Assembly (NCBI GenBank): GCA_936432065.2
Contig: OW386285.2
Span: 177,921,984 to 177,985,983, forward strand
Length of the DNA stretch: 64,000 bases
Reading direction: 5' to 3'
Source of the DNA: Rutpela maculata
Lineage: Eukaryota; Arthropoda; Insecta; Coleoptera; Cerambycidae
Shown here piece after piece: positions 22,582-35,037 of this stretch. Position numbers and translations under genes: made by a program. Position 1 is the stretch's first letter. The number at the start of each line of letters is the position of its first letter. The notes under the pieces were generated by a model. That model searched no databases. It was not told the origin of the DNA and saw only the letters and a program-made list of their open reading frames with translations.

Positions 22582-22692
22582 TAGTATATTATATTACTAG
22601 GAGTAGAACGCACTCTTTTTTTGTGTTGAGCCCAGGATTTGCAAACTGGGCGAAACACAAAAAAAGGCGTTCTACTCCGTGTAATATATACT
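22582..22692. repeat. near-perfect hairpin, copy 1
   Basis: Arms of about 50 bp: GGAGTAGAACG at 22,600 pairs with CGTTCTACTCC at 22,668-22,678. The pairing continues inward through TTTTTTTGTGTT/AACACAAAAAAA and GCCCAG/CTGGGC, and outward through TAGTATATT/AATATACTA. The loop is ATTTGCAAA-like. The same hairpin is at 26,242-26,352. It could be a micro-element, an end of a larger element, or a small-RNA precursor. Confidence 0.8.
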
Positions 22693-22693
22693 A

Positions 22694-23020
22694 TTTTTTC
22701 TTCAAGCGTATTAAAATGCAAAATTCATTTATTTATCATAAATGTACAAATATTCAAACTACAGTCTTACATGTTGACACAATATGACAAGTGGCTAGTG
22801 GATAGCGCGCCACCGGTGGCTTTCGGTATTAACATTATGTTACTAGTAAAATAATACCCACTGCGGTGGTGCTTTCGGAACTAACATTATGTTACTAGTA
22901 AAACAATGTCCACTACGGTGGCGTTCGGTACTAACATTTTGTTACTAGTAAAACAATGTCCTACTTCTACTTCTGTTTTTGGTGACATAATTTAAACATT
23001 TTAATACGCTTGAAGAAAAA
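22694..23020. mobile_element. about 327-bp MITE with internal 56-bp tandem, copy 1
   Basis: The ends are inverted repeats of about 21 bp beginning TTCTTCAAGCGTATTAAAAT. Between about 22,807 and 22,965 are three units of roughly 56 bp, each containing TTACTAGTAAAA and a GGTGG segment. The block repeats as 26,354-26,681, and in both cases lies right beside the hairpin. Confidence 0.8.
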
Positions 23021-23444
23021 GAATTTTTCCTTATGCCTTTCCTTTACGCTCAAGTTAAAAACTTAAGAAGGCAGTTGTATGACAGAGCCATAGATAGATA
23101 GATTTAGATGTATTTCTCTAAATTTAAATGTTATATAAGTATACAGGTAGTTTTATTTAAAGATATAACAAAATGGCACCTTCACCATCTTGTCGTAATT
23201 CTGGCTATCCGAAATGGTCTTTAACAACTTTTTTTAGTAGTGCCAAATTTTGCAAAATCTAATTTTTCATGTTTGAATAATGTTTTTCAAAACGTACATC
23301 AACGATTTGAGTTACGATTCTGAATATTTATTAACTTACTTAAAACTAATAAACTTCTAATGGTACTCACCAAATTTCCAAAATGTAAGAACTTTTCGAG
23401 AAAACCCTCCTCTAGCAAATCCGTGCATTGAAAATTTCACAATG
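23021..23444. other. no recognised feature
   Basis: AT-rich; no frame, array or inverted repeat noticed. Confidence 0.45.
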
Positions 23445-24438
23445 CGGAAAATTATATTAATTATTGAAAGTTTAAATATACATATATTTAATCAAGTGTG
23501 GGCAAAATTAGAAAAAAGTTAAAAAAAAAAATTCAGCAGCTAGGTCTCATAGTTTTCGAGAAATAGAATTTAATTGTACCTTATTTTCACAGCGCTCCGA
23601 CTCGGAGTCGCTCTGTGTTACCGACCTGCCTATGTGCGGCAGGGTATGCAATAGTATTTTCCAACTAGCGTTTTATAATAATAACGTTTCGGTTGTCATT
23701 TTAGTTTCGAAGTGATACTTTTTAGCAGTAGTGCGTAAAACTAAAAATAATAAAAATTATGAAGTAATTCCCTAGCACCTATTTATTATTAAATCTGTCG
23801 CCTGTCTTCTTTTAAATGAATAAATGGTTTGAAATAATGCCATTTTGATGAAAAATTATTACTAATAAAAGAAAAATATCGATTTTAAACGGCTGTAACA
23901 ATTATATTGCATGGAACAAGTTGCGAAAACCGTGTTGTAAAAAAAAATAGTGTTTTAGACACGCGCACGCGGTGCAAATTTTTCAAAGCACGTCCAAGGA
24001 CCTAAAACACGGTTTTCACAGCTTGTTCCATACAATATTATTTCGACAACTATTTTGAAATAGATTTTTTTTCTTATATTTATTAACAATTTTTTATAAA
24101 AATGACAATTTCAAATTATTTATTCATTTAAAAGTAGGCAAGCGACAGATTTAATAATAATATGTGTTAGGGAATTAGCTTCATTATTTTTACTTTTACG
24201 CACTACTGCTAAAAAGTGTTGCTTTTGGGCCCTAGTGCGTAAAGGTATGTAAGTTCAAAACTAAAATTGAAATTTTATTATTATAAAACGCAGAGCGACT
24301 CTGAGATCGGAGCGCTGTGCATTAAAAATTCGATTTCTCGAAAACTAACGAGCTGAATCCTTTTTTGAAAACTTTTTATAGTTCTGTCTACATTTGACTC
24401 CATATATGTATACATACAGTTTCAATAATTGATATAGT
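23445..24438. mobile_element. 1-kb foldback element
   Basis: Near-complete palindrome with arms of about 480 bp meeting at about 23,965. Paired landmarks include ATTATTGAAA/TTTCAATAAT at the ends, TAGTTTTCGAGAAAT, AGCGCTCCGA/TCGGAGCGCT, TAGCAGTAGTGCGTAAA and GGAACAAG/CTTGTTCC. The tip contains CGCGCACGCGG. No coding content. Confidence 0.85.
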
Positions 24439-25531
24439 TGTCAACTCTTCTAAACTGAGAATGGGCAGCAATGTTTGACAAATTGTATAATTTGACATTT
24501 TTTAAATATTTTAGACTACGAAACAACTAATAAAGATGATTTCTATTCAATGGAAGTAGGTTTAACACTAAAGATAATGAAAGAAATTACATATGACTAT
24601 TATATTATATGTATTTAATTTTTGTAAAGACTGGAAGTTGAACGAGTTGGTATGACACTTTTTGCCAAACTTTCTATCACGAAATAGGTCAGTTGATGAT
24701 AACTTAAAAAACAAGGCATATATTTTAATGAAACTTTAAGAGAAAATTCCTACAATAGAAATAAATTGTTTTACCAAATTTCAAGTCAGCATGTTGATAC
24801 CAACGCCTAAAAACAAAAGCAAAAATTATATAAAAAGAAACCGTTCGAAGAAAAAGTTTTGTCTGCGCCAACTGAGAGCAGAGATATGATGCTTTTTGCG
24901 TTTTAGCCATTTATAAACAAAGTAAATGACAAAATGACTTGAAACTTGCACTGAACGTTTTCTAATGTTTAAACTATTCGATGACGATGAGTATGTTTCA
25001 TTTTTTTTAAATTAAATAAGTTGTTGGAATGTTATGGAGTTGAAGTTGCCCCGTAGCAACAGAAGTGGATAAAACAACAGTCATTAAGAGTCAAAATATA
25101 ATATTGAGGTTTCTAGCAGAGTTTTTTGTTTCAATTCATGAGTTATCAAATATACACCATGCACATATCATTGAATTTTATCTATTAAAAAATTATCTTG
25201 CATCTCTTTAGCTCTCCTTAAAATTTGGGCTTGTCTATAAAAGAGTTAACAGGGATTAGTTTTCCATTTCCCTTTGAATCCCTGTTTGTCACACAAAAGC
25301 AAATCATTTTATTGATAATGTAAATAAACATTTTTGCACGATTGAACTTTTTTGTTTATTTACAATATCTGTTGCCAAGACGGTAGGTTATGTTTACTGA
25401 TTGCTAGGCCTAACACGTCAGTAAGTAATTTACTTACCGACGCGCGACGTCTGAACGGTAAGTAAAATTTACATAATATATACCTGTTATTTCACAAAAA
25501 TAAGGACAAAAACTGCTGCTCAAGGAATCAC
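24439..25531. other. no recognised feature
   Basis: Over 1 kb without a convincing frame. One short block near 24,640-24,680 (ACACTTTTTGCCAAAC) resembles 61,615-61,640. Otherwise nothing. Confidence 0.45.
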
Positions 25532-25945
25532 TACTTCCACATCCAGATTTTCTATCCAAGTCTCCACAACGAAAAAAATGTTGATACTATATTTTTATGC
25601 CCCACTATGTGGAAATAATTGTATATGAAACTTTAATAATATAATATTTGAAATCGTCGACTCCATAAACTCATAAAACAATATGCTACATGAAGTACAA
25701 AAAAAATCGTTGAGGCCTTCGCGTTTGTATACACACTAAATCACAATTTTACTTTTTCACCCCTTTTAATAATGGGTGGTAAGGGGGTGGCTAATGCCAA
25801 AATTTTTTTTGAGACCTTAGCTTCTCTTATATATACTAAATACTAATTGTATGAATTCTTACTTCCTTGATTTACCTATTTACCTATAAACAGTTCCAGA
25901 GTAATCGTACGTACAAAATAAATTACAGACAGACCGAAGAGCAAA
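25532..25945 (+). repeat. TTCCAC-family element fragment
   Basis: Starts TACTTCCACATCCAG like the element at 60,585-61,310 and follows it closely through GGAAATAATTGT and on to the TTACAGACAGACC segment, then diverges. The right terminus is missing. Confidence 0.6.
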
Positions 25946-26241
25946 CCACCGCCCAAAATTTGTACACTGGATTTCCCCTTTTGCAAATATTTCCCAGTTT
26001 TCCCTTAAATTTCCTATGATTTACACTTGGTTTCCTCCTATTATTAAGAATTATAAGAAAAGTATTTATAAAAAAGTTTCTTTATATAAAATCCTATGAA
26101 CCTATCTAAAAAACTGAGAAGTGCGGAAGTTTTCACAAAGCTATAACAATATCAATTTTTTTTTCGGAATTTGAAAGAATGCATTTTTTTGTGTACGATA
26201 TGGTAAATATCGATGTAGGTTGCATAGGAAATGTTTAAGAA

Positions 26242-26352
26242 TAGTACATTATATTACTAGGAGTAGAACGCACTCTTTTTTTGTGTTGAGCCCAGGATTT
26301 GCAAACTGGGCGAAACACAAAAAAAGGCGTTCTACTCCGTGTAATATATACT
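26242..26352. repeat. near-perfect hairpin, copy 2
   Basis: Almost identical to 22,582-22,692, in the same orientation, again immediately before the 327-bp MITE. Sequence outside the shared 441-bp block is unrelated, so the hairpin and the MITE moved or were copied together. Confidence 0.8.
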
Positions 26353-26353
26353 A

Positions 26354-26681
26354 TTTTTTCTTCAAGCGTATTAAAATGCAAAAATTCATTTATTTATCAT
26401 AAATGTACAAATATTCAAACTACAATCTTACATGTTGACACAATATGACAAGTGGCTAGTGGATAGCGCGCCACCGGTGGCTTTCGGTATTAACATTATG
26501 TTACTAGTAAAACAATACCCACTGCGGTGGAGCTTTCGGAACTAACATTATGTTACTAGTAAAACAATGTCCACTACGGTGGCGTTCGGTACTAACATTT
26601 TGTTACTAGTAAAACAATGTCCTACTTCTACTTCTGTTTTTGGTGACATAATTTAAACATTTTATTACGCTTGAAGAAAAA
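26354..26681. mobile_element. about 328-bp MITE, copy 2
   Basis: Second copy of 22,694-23,020, with the same inverted ends and the three tandem units at about 26,468-26,624. Differences are single bases. Confidence 0.8.
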
Positions 26682-26693
26682 AACTATTTAATA

Positions 26694-28580
26694 GTGCAGG
26701 CGCTGGAAGTAATTGAGTATGCAAAATGTGAGGACCGGCAAGTATGTTCAGATTCTTATACCTGAGACCCTAAATAATGGAAAAACCCATCTTGCCGGCA
26801 GCTGCGGTAGTGCCTTCTAGTCCCCTGCCGTCCCTTCCCAGAGCCCTTTGGTGAGCATAGCGCGTCTAGCCGTTCAGTGTATTTCTGCGTCAATCGGCAC
26901 AAAACCGTTGCGTTGAAGGCTCGCGTTTGTCGTGTATACGTAATATATTTCAAATCATTCAACAAAAATTCCTACTGATTGTAAAGCTTTCTTTTCAAGC
27001 ACTCAAAATAAATTACAACTTGTTCGATATCTTGCACTACTGCTCCAAAATATGCACAAGTAACAGAAGACTGCGAGATGTACATTTGTGGAGAATTCGA
27101 TGATCCAACAAAATGTTTCAAGCTACAAGGGTCTTCATTTTGTGAGGTACTTGAATTAAATTCAAACTATTTAGAAGCTGATTCAAGTTTTGTCACATAT
27201 TTCACGCAGTAAGAATTCAGTCTGTCCACGTTATTATCCTCAGTTCTGATACAAATATATTCATCTTGGCGATGTATTACTAGAAAGAACTAGCAAATAT
27301 TGGTTGTCTAGATCTATGGTTCGATGGTTCTTATAAAAAGAAACATCTTCTAGGATGCCATTTAGCTGCTGAATCTCTTGGTGAAAGCATATGTAATATT
27401 TTGCCAGCATTACATTCAGTAAGTGGTTGCGATACTACCAGTAGATTAGGCAGTAAAATAGAATGTTTGAAAGCTGCAACGGAGAATTTTGTAGAAACAA
27501 CCCTTGTATCTTTGGGAAAACTTGGCCTAAATGCTAAACAGTTAGAAATAGTTTTCACATATGTTTTCTCAAAAAAAAATATATATTAACTGCTGATGAA
27601 CTCTGATATAAGCTGATTTCCCAAAACATAGGTTTCGGCTTTAATTTAATGAAAGTGATATACACGCCACATGCTTTGCATTTGCATTTGTTAAGGTACA
27701 AACATTTATTTAGAAAAATGCTCATCAAACACAATTGGATCCCATTGATTATTTTTTATTTGGCTATGAAGAGCACAATGGTGACTTACGTCTACGACAA
27801 ATGACAAAGCCGCCTTTGCCAGAGTCATTGATTCAGCATTGTAAATGTATATCCAATTGTCGAACAACATCTTGCAGTCGTAAAAAGTCAGAATCGTCTT
27901 GTACTTCATTGTGTAAATGTATACATAATGATTGTCTAAATAAAAATGACTAATAATTTTTCTTGCTTTCATACATTTTTATTTGAATTCGCTCTTTCTT
28001 TTTATATATATTTTTTATTACTAATAAATATTTCTTATTATCATAATTTTTGTTTTTTTATTTCATTTAGTAACTTATCATCATTTTCATCATAAGAAAA
28101 ATCTATAAATTATGACTAAATTGAGTTTGTTGTCAAAGAATTCTTGAAATATTTTTCCGACAGTTTTTTCGAAAACAGTTGGAATTGTCAAATTGTACCA
28201 AGTATACCTTAGCTTAAAAAATGTTTCCTTATCAAACTGGGAGAAGATCGGTCAAGAGGTAGTTGAGATATTGCAAAAAAAAAGAAAAAAAATTACAATT
28301 TTGACACCCTGTAAGTATCTTTTTCCCCAGCAACAATTTACTAAAGCATGTTTGGTTATATCCTAATATTTTAATCCAAAGAATCTACCCTTGAACTATG
28401 GCCTATTATTAATGGTCCACCCTGTGTAGGTATGAGAAAGGGGGATAAAAACAATTGGACCAAACAATGAAACGGCAAGATCAGGATTATTATTAATCTT
28501 TGAACTATTCTCAGCTAATATCCATTGATAAAATGCGGTCCTCACATTTTGCATACTCACTTCCTTCTAGTGCCCGGTCT
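26694..28580. mobile_element. TIR element, 1.9 kb, carrying an XPG-like family relic
   Basis: A perfect 23-bp inverted repeat containing TATGCAAAATGTGAGGACCG lies at 26,715-26,737 and 28,536-28,558. Weaker similarity extends about 20 bp outward (CTGGAAGTAAT against CTAGAAGGAAGT). The only coding-like content is the relic at 27,040-27,953 on the plus strand. Exact ends and target duplication could not be set. It resembles the 32,880-41,508 element in layout but not in terminal sequence. Confidence 0.65.
27040..27953 (+). pseudogene. relic of XPG-like transposon protein family
   Basis: Reading across frames gives LEADSSF (first acidic motif, usually HEEADT), SDTNIFIL (second, usually DTDxxVL), then ILPALHSVSGCDTTSRLG at about 27,400-27,455 (third, GCDTTS). 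The Cys-rich tail at 27,835-27,953 has HCKCISNC, CSRKKSESSC and LCKCIHNDC. The order is the same as in 39,145-40,475. Missing pieces and several shifts make it non-functional. The family's core resembles FEN1/XPG nucleases, by inference from motif order. Confidence 0.65.
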
Positions 28581-29854
28581 ATAAATTGAATGATAATTTC
28601 TCTCAAAAATCTCATCAATATTTGCCGTATTATATGTAAAAAATACGCGCTTTCAAACTCCGTAACAGAAACTGGGGGTTGCCATTAAAAAAAATATTGT
28701 GATAAATTGACAAAAAAAATCGGCAGCTACTGGAAGCGGCTGGAACCTCCCCACCCGGTGAATTTTTGAAGCCCAAAAGAGCACTAAACAATATGAACGA
28801 TCTCATTTAATTATATTTATTAAGTTGAAATACTTTTTTCATATTAAATCCGAAAAAAAAGTCTTGCGTTCGGTGGGATTTGGACCTAAGAACTTGAATG
28901 TTATAGTCTGCTCAACATTAATGTTTTATTCAATGTTTTAATACAAATATATGCTTCATCGGATCCTAGCCCGGGGCCAGCCAGACAATCACGGTGAACA
29001 CCGCCGTGGCGAGTGTGAGGCTGGACGGGGTAGGTCCGGTTTGGCTTGGAGAAAAATAGAAAAGTAGCTCCTGTCTTCTGTAGGCAGGCTTAAAAACTAG
29101 ATTAAAATTATAATGTGTCCACATGGACCTAAAATTAATATAAAAATAAACACAATACTATAAAAACGTTCGTAGGCAAGAGCACTTAATAATTTTGATT
29201 ATTGATACGGGAAACAACTAAACGAAAAAACCTGTTCGTTGGTAATGGCAGGGATGGCCATCTTTGGAAAAAACCATACAACTCTTGGTGGACAGCTTCC
29301 CTGCCAGATGTAGCCAGGGTAGTGTTCATGGTGGATCGTTTAAGTTTGAGTTGATACATTTTGTTTTATCTTTTGGCCTCGACCGATTTTTCACTAAATC
29401 GGTCGGGGAAGTGATAGCTGTCAAATTTTTGGTTCCAATGTTTCCCTGGGGAATTTGGTTTTTGAAAAATGTTTAGGTTGGTACCAATGTCTTAAATTGT
29501 TTTTAGGTTATGTAGTACAATTTTTAGGTTATGTTGCCGGAAGAATTTCCGGCGGGATGCCGGAAGTAGCGGAAATAGTTTTTAAAATATAATGTCACTG
29601 TCACTTTTAAAATTTTATTGGAAAAAACTCACCGATGGGGTTGCTTACACTTGTAAGGCTTTTAAGCGGTTCAGGATGGCCTCTCACACCATCCGTGGGC
29701 TTTATAAACGTCGAAAAAACTTGTAATCTCTCGATGCACTTGACACGTCAAAAATACTCAGCATACAGTCTGCACGTTTTAACACACTAGCAGATAACTT
29801 ATGCCACAGATGGACCCGTAGTATTTTTTGGGAATTTTCCTTTGAGTCCATTTA

Positions 29855-30270
29855 ATAAAATTTGACATTTTTCTGAAAATTTGACATTTTTCTAAAAAGT
29901 GACATTTCTCCGAAAATTTGACATTTTTTCGAAAATTTGACATTTTTCTGAAGGGACATTACTCCAAAAATTTGACAATTTTCAAACATTTGTCATTTTT
30001 CTGAAAGGTGACATTTCTTCGAAAATTTGACGTTTTTTCGAAAATTTTACATTTTTCTGAAAAGTGACATTTTTCCGAAAATTTGACATATTTCTGAAAA
30101 GTGACATTTCCCTGAAAATTTAACATTTTTTTCGAAAATTTGACATTTTTCTGAAAAGTGACATTTCTCTGAAAATTTGACGTTTTCCTGAAAATTTGAC
30201 ATTTTTTAAAAATTTGACATTTTTCTGAAAAGTGACATTTCTCCGAAAATTTGATATTTCTGGGAAATTA
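29855..30270. repeat. GACATTTTTCTGAAAA minisatellite
   Basis: Degenerate units of about 18 and 36 bp alternating TTTGACATTTTTC and GTGACATTTCTCC-like forms. The matching array in the other 4-kb copy is 49,985-50,485. Confidence 0.85.
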
Positions 30271-30329
30271 AAAAAAATAATTTCGTGACTTGTCTTGTAG
30301 AAATATTTTTTTGATATCATCATCAGTTC

Positions 30330-30890
30330 GCCTGTTATAAGAATTTTTTGTTTTTATGACGCCATCAGAACGTAGATGTATTTTTAATTCACTCGTATTC
30401 CATCCATCTACAATATTTCCACCTACGTTTCAAACTTTAATTGGATGTTTCCAATAGTTACGTTGATATCTACACCGGTTTCTAAGATTTTTTCTTATTT
30501 GTGACGTCATGTGGACGTAAGTGTATTATTAATTCACTTGTATTCCGTCCGTCCACAATATTTCCACCCACATTTCAAATTTTAATTGGATGTTTCCAAT
30601 CGTTAAGTCAATATCTGTACCAGTTCGCCTGTTGTAAGAATTTGTCTTATTTGTGACGTCATGTAGATGTAGGTGTATTATTAATTCACTTTTATTCCGT
30701 CCATTTACAATATTTCCACCTTTCAAATTTCAATTCAATAACTCCAACCGTTAAGTCGATATCTGTACCAGTTCGCCTGTTGTAAAATTTTTTCATTTTT
30801 GTAACGTCATGTGACGTAGGTGTATTACAATTTTTATACCTACGTTTCAAATTTCAGTTCGATATCTTCAACCGTTTCCGAGTTATCAGC
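30330..30890. repeat. tandem array of about 140-bp units
   Basis: About four diverged units, each with GACGTCATGT, GTGTATTATTAATTCAC, CAATATTTCCACC and GTTCGCCTGTTG. The matching array in the other copy is about 49,400-49,915. The conserved CRE-like TGACGTCA word in each unit may be chance. Confidence 0.8.
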
Positions 30891-32523
30891 CGAAATCAGT
30901 GAACACCTCTGTCATTATTAGAATATCACCCTGTACATTGCACTGCTTTGAGGACAAAAAACTATAAATTTCACTTGGCTGAGATTTTAAAAATCAGTAT
31001 CAAATATAATTTAGGCATATGGGAAAATCGAAATTTTGTGTTGAAACGTATAGCAGCGAAACCATTAATCCTACAGACATTTTTTGACAAAGCAAATTCA
31101 TCATCATTTTATTGTCTTTCTAATAGATCCCTGCTATTTTTTTGCCAAAATCAATATTTATCTAGATATTCGCAAGAGAAGAGAAAAAAACACGTTTCCT
31201 TGGAAAATGTAAATTTCCACTTGTTTCGTTCCTAATGTCCTTATTTTTTGTCTTATGTCAAAAAATAAAAATAATTTTTTGTACCATTAAATTTCTCTAC
31301 ACATTCGTCAGGGCAAAGTATTTTGGTCTAGGGACCGCCGTTTAAGAGTTATGGAGGTTTAAAGAGAAAAAATTCGAGATTTTAGACGAATTTCAAAAAA
31401 GTCTCCACTTTGGCCGACCGAATCTCGGTAATTTTTAGAGCAGCATAAAAATCCAAAAAAAGAATTTTAGGAAATTCAATTCTCTACAATTTCGTTAGGT
31501 CAAAGTTTTTTGCCGTAGGAGTCGCCGTTTAGAAGTTACGAACGATTTAATGAAAAAAGTGCATGACACCGTCATCTTGAAAGGCCCGCCGGACCCAAAT
31601 GAAAAGTCCCATTAAAATTTCGAGTGCGGCAAAACGTTCCTGACATTATGTAGTTTTCCTTACGGAATTTTTATTTTTGAGCTATCTCTCACAGTTTCCA
31701 AGTTACAGATGATAAACCGTTTTCAGAGTTGCGGCATCCGAGGGTAAATTTTGGTCGAAAACACGACATCTAAATTTACTCGTATTTTAAAAAATACGAT
31801 ACCGCGATGGCCGTACTATGTAGCGATGGAAAGAGAAAGACTTGTAGTTGATCCGCATCGTAAATTGCATGTCGAAATTCGAAAATTCAGCTCGGCACGA
31901 ACGAATCAAAAGTGACATTTTTGCAATTTTTCGTTTGACGTTTCTCGATCGCGAATTTGTGTTAGAAGAGTGTCCATCTTCTATCTTGTTCCACCGCAAA
32001 AAAGAGATAGACAGTCTTTGCACGTTAATAACTAATTAACCGTAGATAATTAGTCGTTCGGAATGTCGCGTTGAGATGTAGAATTTCACTCTCGTCAGAT
32101 CAGTACAGTCCCGATTCCGTCAATAGTCTCTAAAAAAAGCCTTTGCGGCTGAAAATTTGCAAAGAGTAAGTATTATTTTGTAGTATACGTTCTCTGACAC
32201 GTCTATCGAACGTTAGGTTAGACTATAAAATTTATTTACACAAGAAGCGTGTTATTTTGTTTTTTAATTTTTTTCACGGAAACCAAATCGAAAAAGTGCA
32301 AGTGTGATATATCGTTGAAATCGGAATTTTTACAGCTTTTCAATGGTTCAATTACAAATTGTAAGTAATCATAAAATAAACAACTTGTTGTGCCAAAACG
32401 GCACTAAACGTAATCCGATCTCAACCAAAACCTTTTCAGATCTTCTGGAGCACTAAAGAAACCGTCATGAAAAGTTTCATCCAAATCCGTTTAGTAGCTT
32501 CGCCGCTATCGTGCTAACATACA

Positions 32524-32582
<59 letters not shown>
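32524..32582. repeat. (AC)n microsatellite
   Basis: About 29 AC units. The homologous site in the inverted copy is the shorter (TG)n at 47,753-47,787, so length differs between copies. Confidence 0.95.
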
Positions 32583-32584
<2 letters not shown>

Positions 32585-33093
32585 AGATTTTTCAAAAACA
32601 ACTTTATTGGTTTCCTGGGACCTCAAAACGTAAAGATTTGATGTTATCTCAATTTTCGATTTTGGACTAATTGTAGTAATCTCCCACAATTTTATTGTGG
32701 GGAGGTTAATAAAAAATATATCATAAGATGGCATTCATTATGAACCTTTTGACAGGTAGAAGCGACTTTCCTAAAAAAACTTTGTACACTTTTGATTTAA
32801 TTTAACTACTTTACGAAAGCACTGTGTAATGTGTCAAGTAGGTATTGCATAGCAACAACTAATATTTTATGTTATAGTCAGGGATCCAGAGATCGTTTTT
32901 TTTTTTTTTTTTTTTTCCCACTGCGGCGTCGATTGCTATGATCATTAGCCGCTCCCTCCTCCATCCATTAGGACTATTTAGATTATTATGCATATATCTC
33001 ATCTTTCATCAAGGTATGTATATGTATATATAAGGTTTATCTATTGATATAGTATTCAATAATTTGCAAGTATATTTGGGTAACTATGACTGA

Positions 33094-35037
33094 CTAAATT
33101 CGTTGGTAAATGTTAATAGATTTAATGAATGTTAAAACTTTTTCTATATTTTCTCTTTCATTGTCTAATATATTTGTTATATTATTATCCAGACCAATTC
33201 TTTCTCGAGGTTGGTCGTAGGCTGGACAACTCATAAGGATATGCTCCACCGTTAATCACACTCTACAGTTAGGGCATCTTGGAGGTCTTTCACCTCTTAA
33301 TAGATGTATGGACGTCAAGTTCGTGTGTGCAATTCTTAGTCGGGTAAGAACTGTCTGATCTCTTCGGTTAAGTCTTATGGGTGTTTTCCATGTAGTCACG
33401 CTTGGGTGTATACTCCTATAGGTTGTTTCTACTACATTCCAATTATACTGCCATCTCATTAGAAAAACTCTTTTCGCCTCTGTCATTACATCTTGAAATC
33501 TGATGGGGATACCTGGACAATGTTCATCTTCATCTGCCGCTAGGCGAGCAGCTACATCTGCTTTCTCATTTCCTGAGATACCCACGTGACTTGGGGTAAA
33601 GATAAAAATTATTTCTTTATCGTTCTGTTTTAACCAGTGCAGCAGGTTGAGTATAATATGTGTTAATGGTTCTGTATTATATATATTTTGAATTGATTGT
33701 AATGAGCTCAGAGAATCAGAACAGATGAGTAACTTTCGTTTTGGTGATAAATCGCAGTATCGAAGAGCTTGCCAGATTGCATACATTTCGGCGGTATATA
33801 TACTAGCCATGGCAGGTAAAGACCACGTATGAACTTCTTCTGCAACCACAAAAGCACAGCCTACTCCATGGTTTGCTTTTGATCCGTCTGTGAAAATTGC
33901 TTCTACGTCAGTGTATCGATGATATGTATCAAGAAAAGTTGTTTTTAAAGTGGTTGGACTTGTGTCTTTTTTTTTAGTGTATGCACATTCCAGATGACAT
34001 ATTGGTGGTTCCATCAGCCAAGGAGGTTCACCGGAGACGTCTTTTGGATACATTTCTGGGTATTCAATTTCTTGTTCCAGGCGGGCCGCGAGAGGTCTGG
34101 TGATTGTGGGTCTTGAATTGTATATATTTCTGTCTTGATTAAATAATATCCTGTAATTGGGGTGAGAAGGTTGAGCTCGTATGGCTATAGAGTAGTTAAC
34201 CATGAGTCGTTCTCTTCTTAGCGTTAGGGAGGGAACACCTGCTTCAACTTCCAACGCTGTAATTGGACTCGTTCTAAATGCTCCTGTAGCTAACCTTAAA
34301 TCTGTGTTTTGAATTTGGTCTAAAATTTTTAGTCGTGATCTACGTGCCGACGAGTAAACAATACAACCGTAATCTATTTTAGATAAAATCAAAGTTTTAT
34401 ACAGGTTAATTAAAACTTCTCGCTCAGCTCCCCACTTAATGATTGAAATACACCTGAGCATGTTAAGTACTTTCTTACATCTGGTTGCCAGATCTTTAAT
34501 ATGTATATCCCAGGTGAGTTTTCTATCGAAGAAGAGACCCAAAAGTTTTAAGGATTCTACGTTAACAATAGCGGTGTTATTTAATGTCAGTTGTGGTTCA
34601 TTGTGATGGGATCTAAGGCGACAGAAGTGGATGGCCTTCGTCTTTGTTTCAGAAAAACGAAAACCTTTCTGACGTGCTTCTCTGTTAATATTGTCTATTC
34701 CCATCTGAAGAACAGTTTGAATTTCATCCATAGATTCTGAAGAATAGCATATGAGTAGATCATCAACGAAAAGGCATTTCTCAATAGGAGCATCGATGAC
34801 TTTGATTAAGTCATTGATTGCTATCAAAAATAAAGTGACGCTTAAAGTGGATCCTTGAGGTATTCCGTTTTCTAAAAGGTAAGTATCTGAGGTGTAATTT
34901 CCTATTTGAACTTTAAATTTACGGTCTGTGAGAAAGTTTTCTATGAATATTGGTAGTCTACCTCTTATTCCCCAATCGTGCATCCTTTTTAGTATATCAT
35001 AATCTCCATGTAAGGTCGTATGCTTTTTCAAGATCAA
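33094..35037 (-). pseudogene. LINE ORF2, second part: reverse transcriptase palm/thumb, RNase H, CCHC
   Basis: Continues ORF2 after the frameshift. Seen in order: ENGIPQGS (RT block), FVDDLLICY (catalytic FVDD, usually YADD/YVDD), LGLFFDRKLTW, then RNase H with FTDGSKANHGVGCAF (Asp), AEMYAIWQAL (Glu), ICSDSLSSLQ (Asp) and SHVGISGNEKAD (His/Asp), so all four acidic/His sites are kept. The readable frame stops at 33,256 with TGA, inside the terminal CPNC...VEHIL...C zinc motif. Beyond it the same frame runs to a stop at 33,094-33,096, so the TGA is a late nonsense mutation. Role: target-primed reverse transcription of the LINE RNA. Confidence 0.85.

Larger units (their letters stand above)
28712..32707. 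mobile_element. 4-kb unclassified element, left copy
   Basis: Inverse of 47,632-51,660 over its whole length with small indels. Ends: AAAAAAAATCGGCAGC on the left, TGTGGGGAGGTT on the right; AACCTCCCCAC occurs in opposite orientation near both ends. From left to right it carries the GGACCTA/TAGGTCC block shared with 4,968-5,190, a TGTCAAATTTTC minisatellite, a tandem array of about 140-bp units, a conserved non-coding block and an (AC)n tract. No transposase or reverse transcriptase is readable. The class is unknown; it could be a Helitron-like, Polinton-remnant or other non-autonomous element. Confidence 0.75.

Noticed and set aside
28880..28950. tRNA-like B-box (GGTCCAAATCCCACC on the minus strand)
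   Set aside because: No A-box or cloverleaf could be drawn, and it lies inside the 4-kb repeat; at best a SINE-like remnant.
29855..30270. CRISPR-like regular array
   Set aside because: Units are degenerate and contiguous without unique spacers; this is a minisatellite in a eukaryotic genome.
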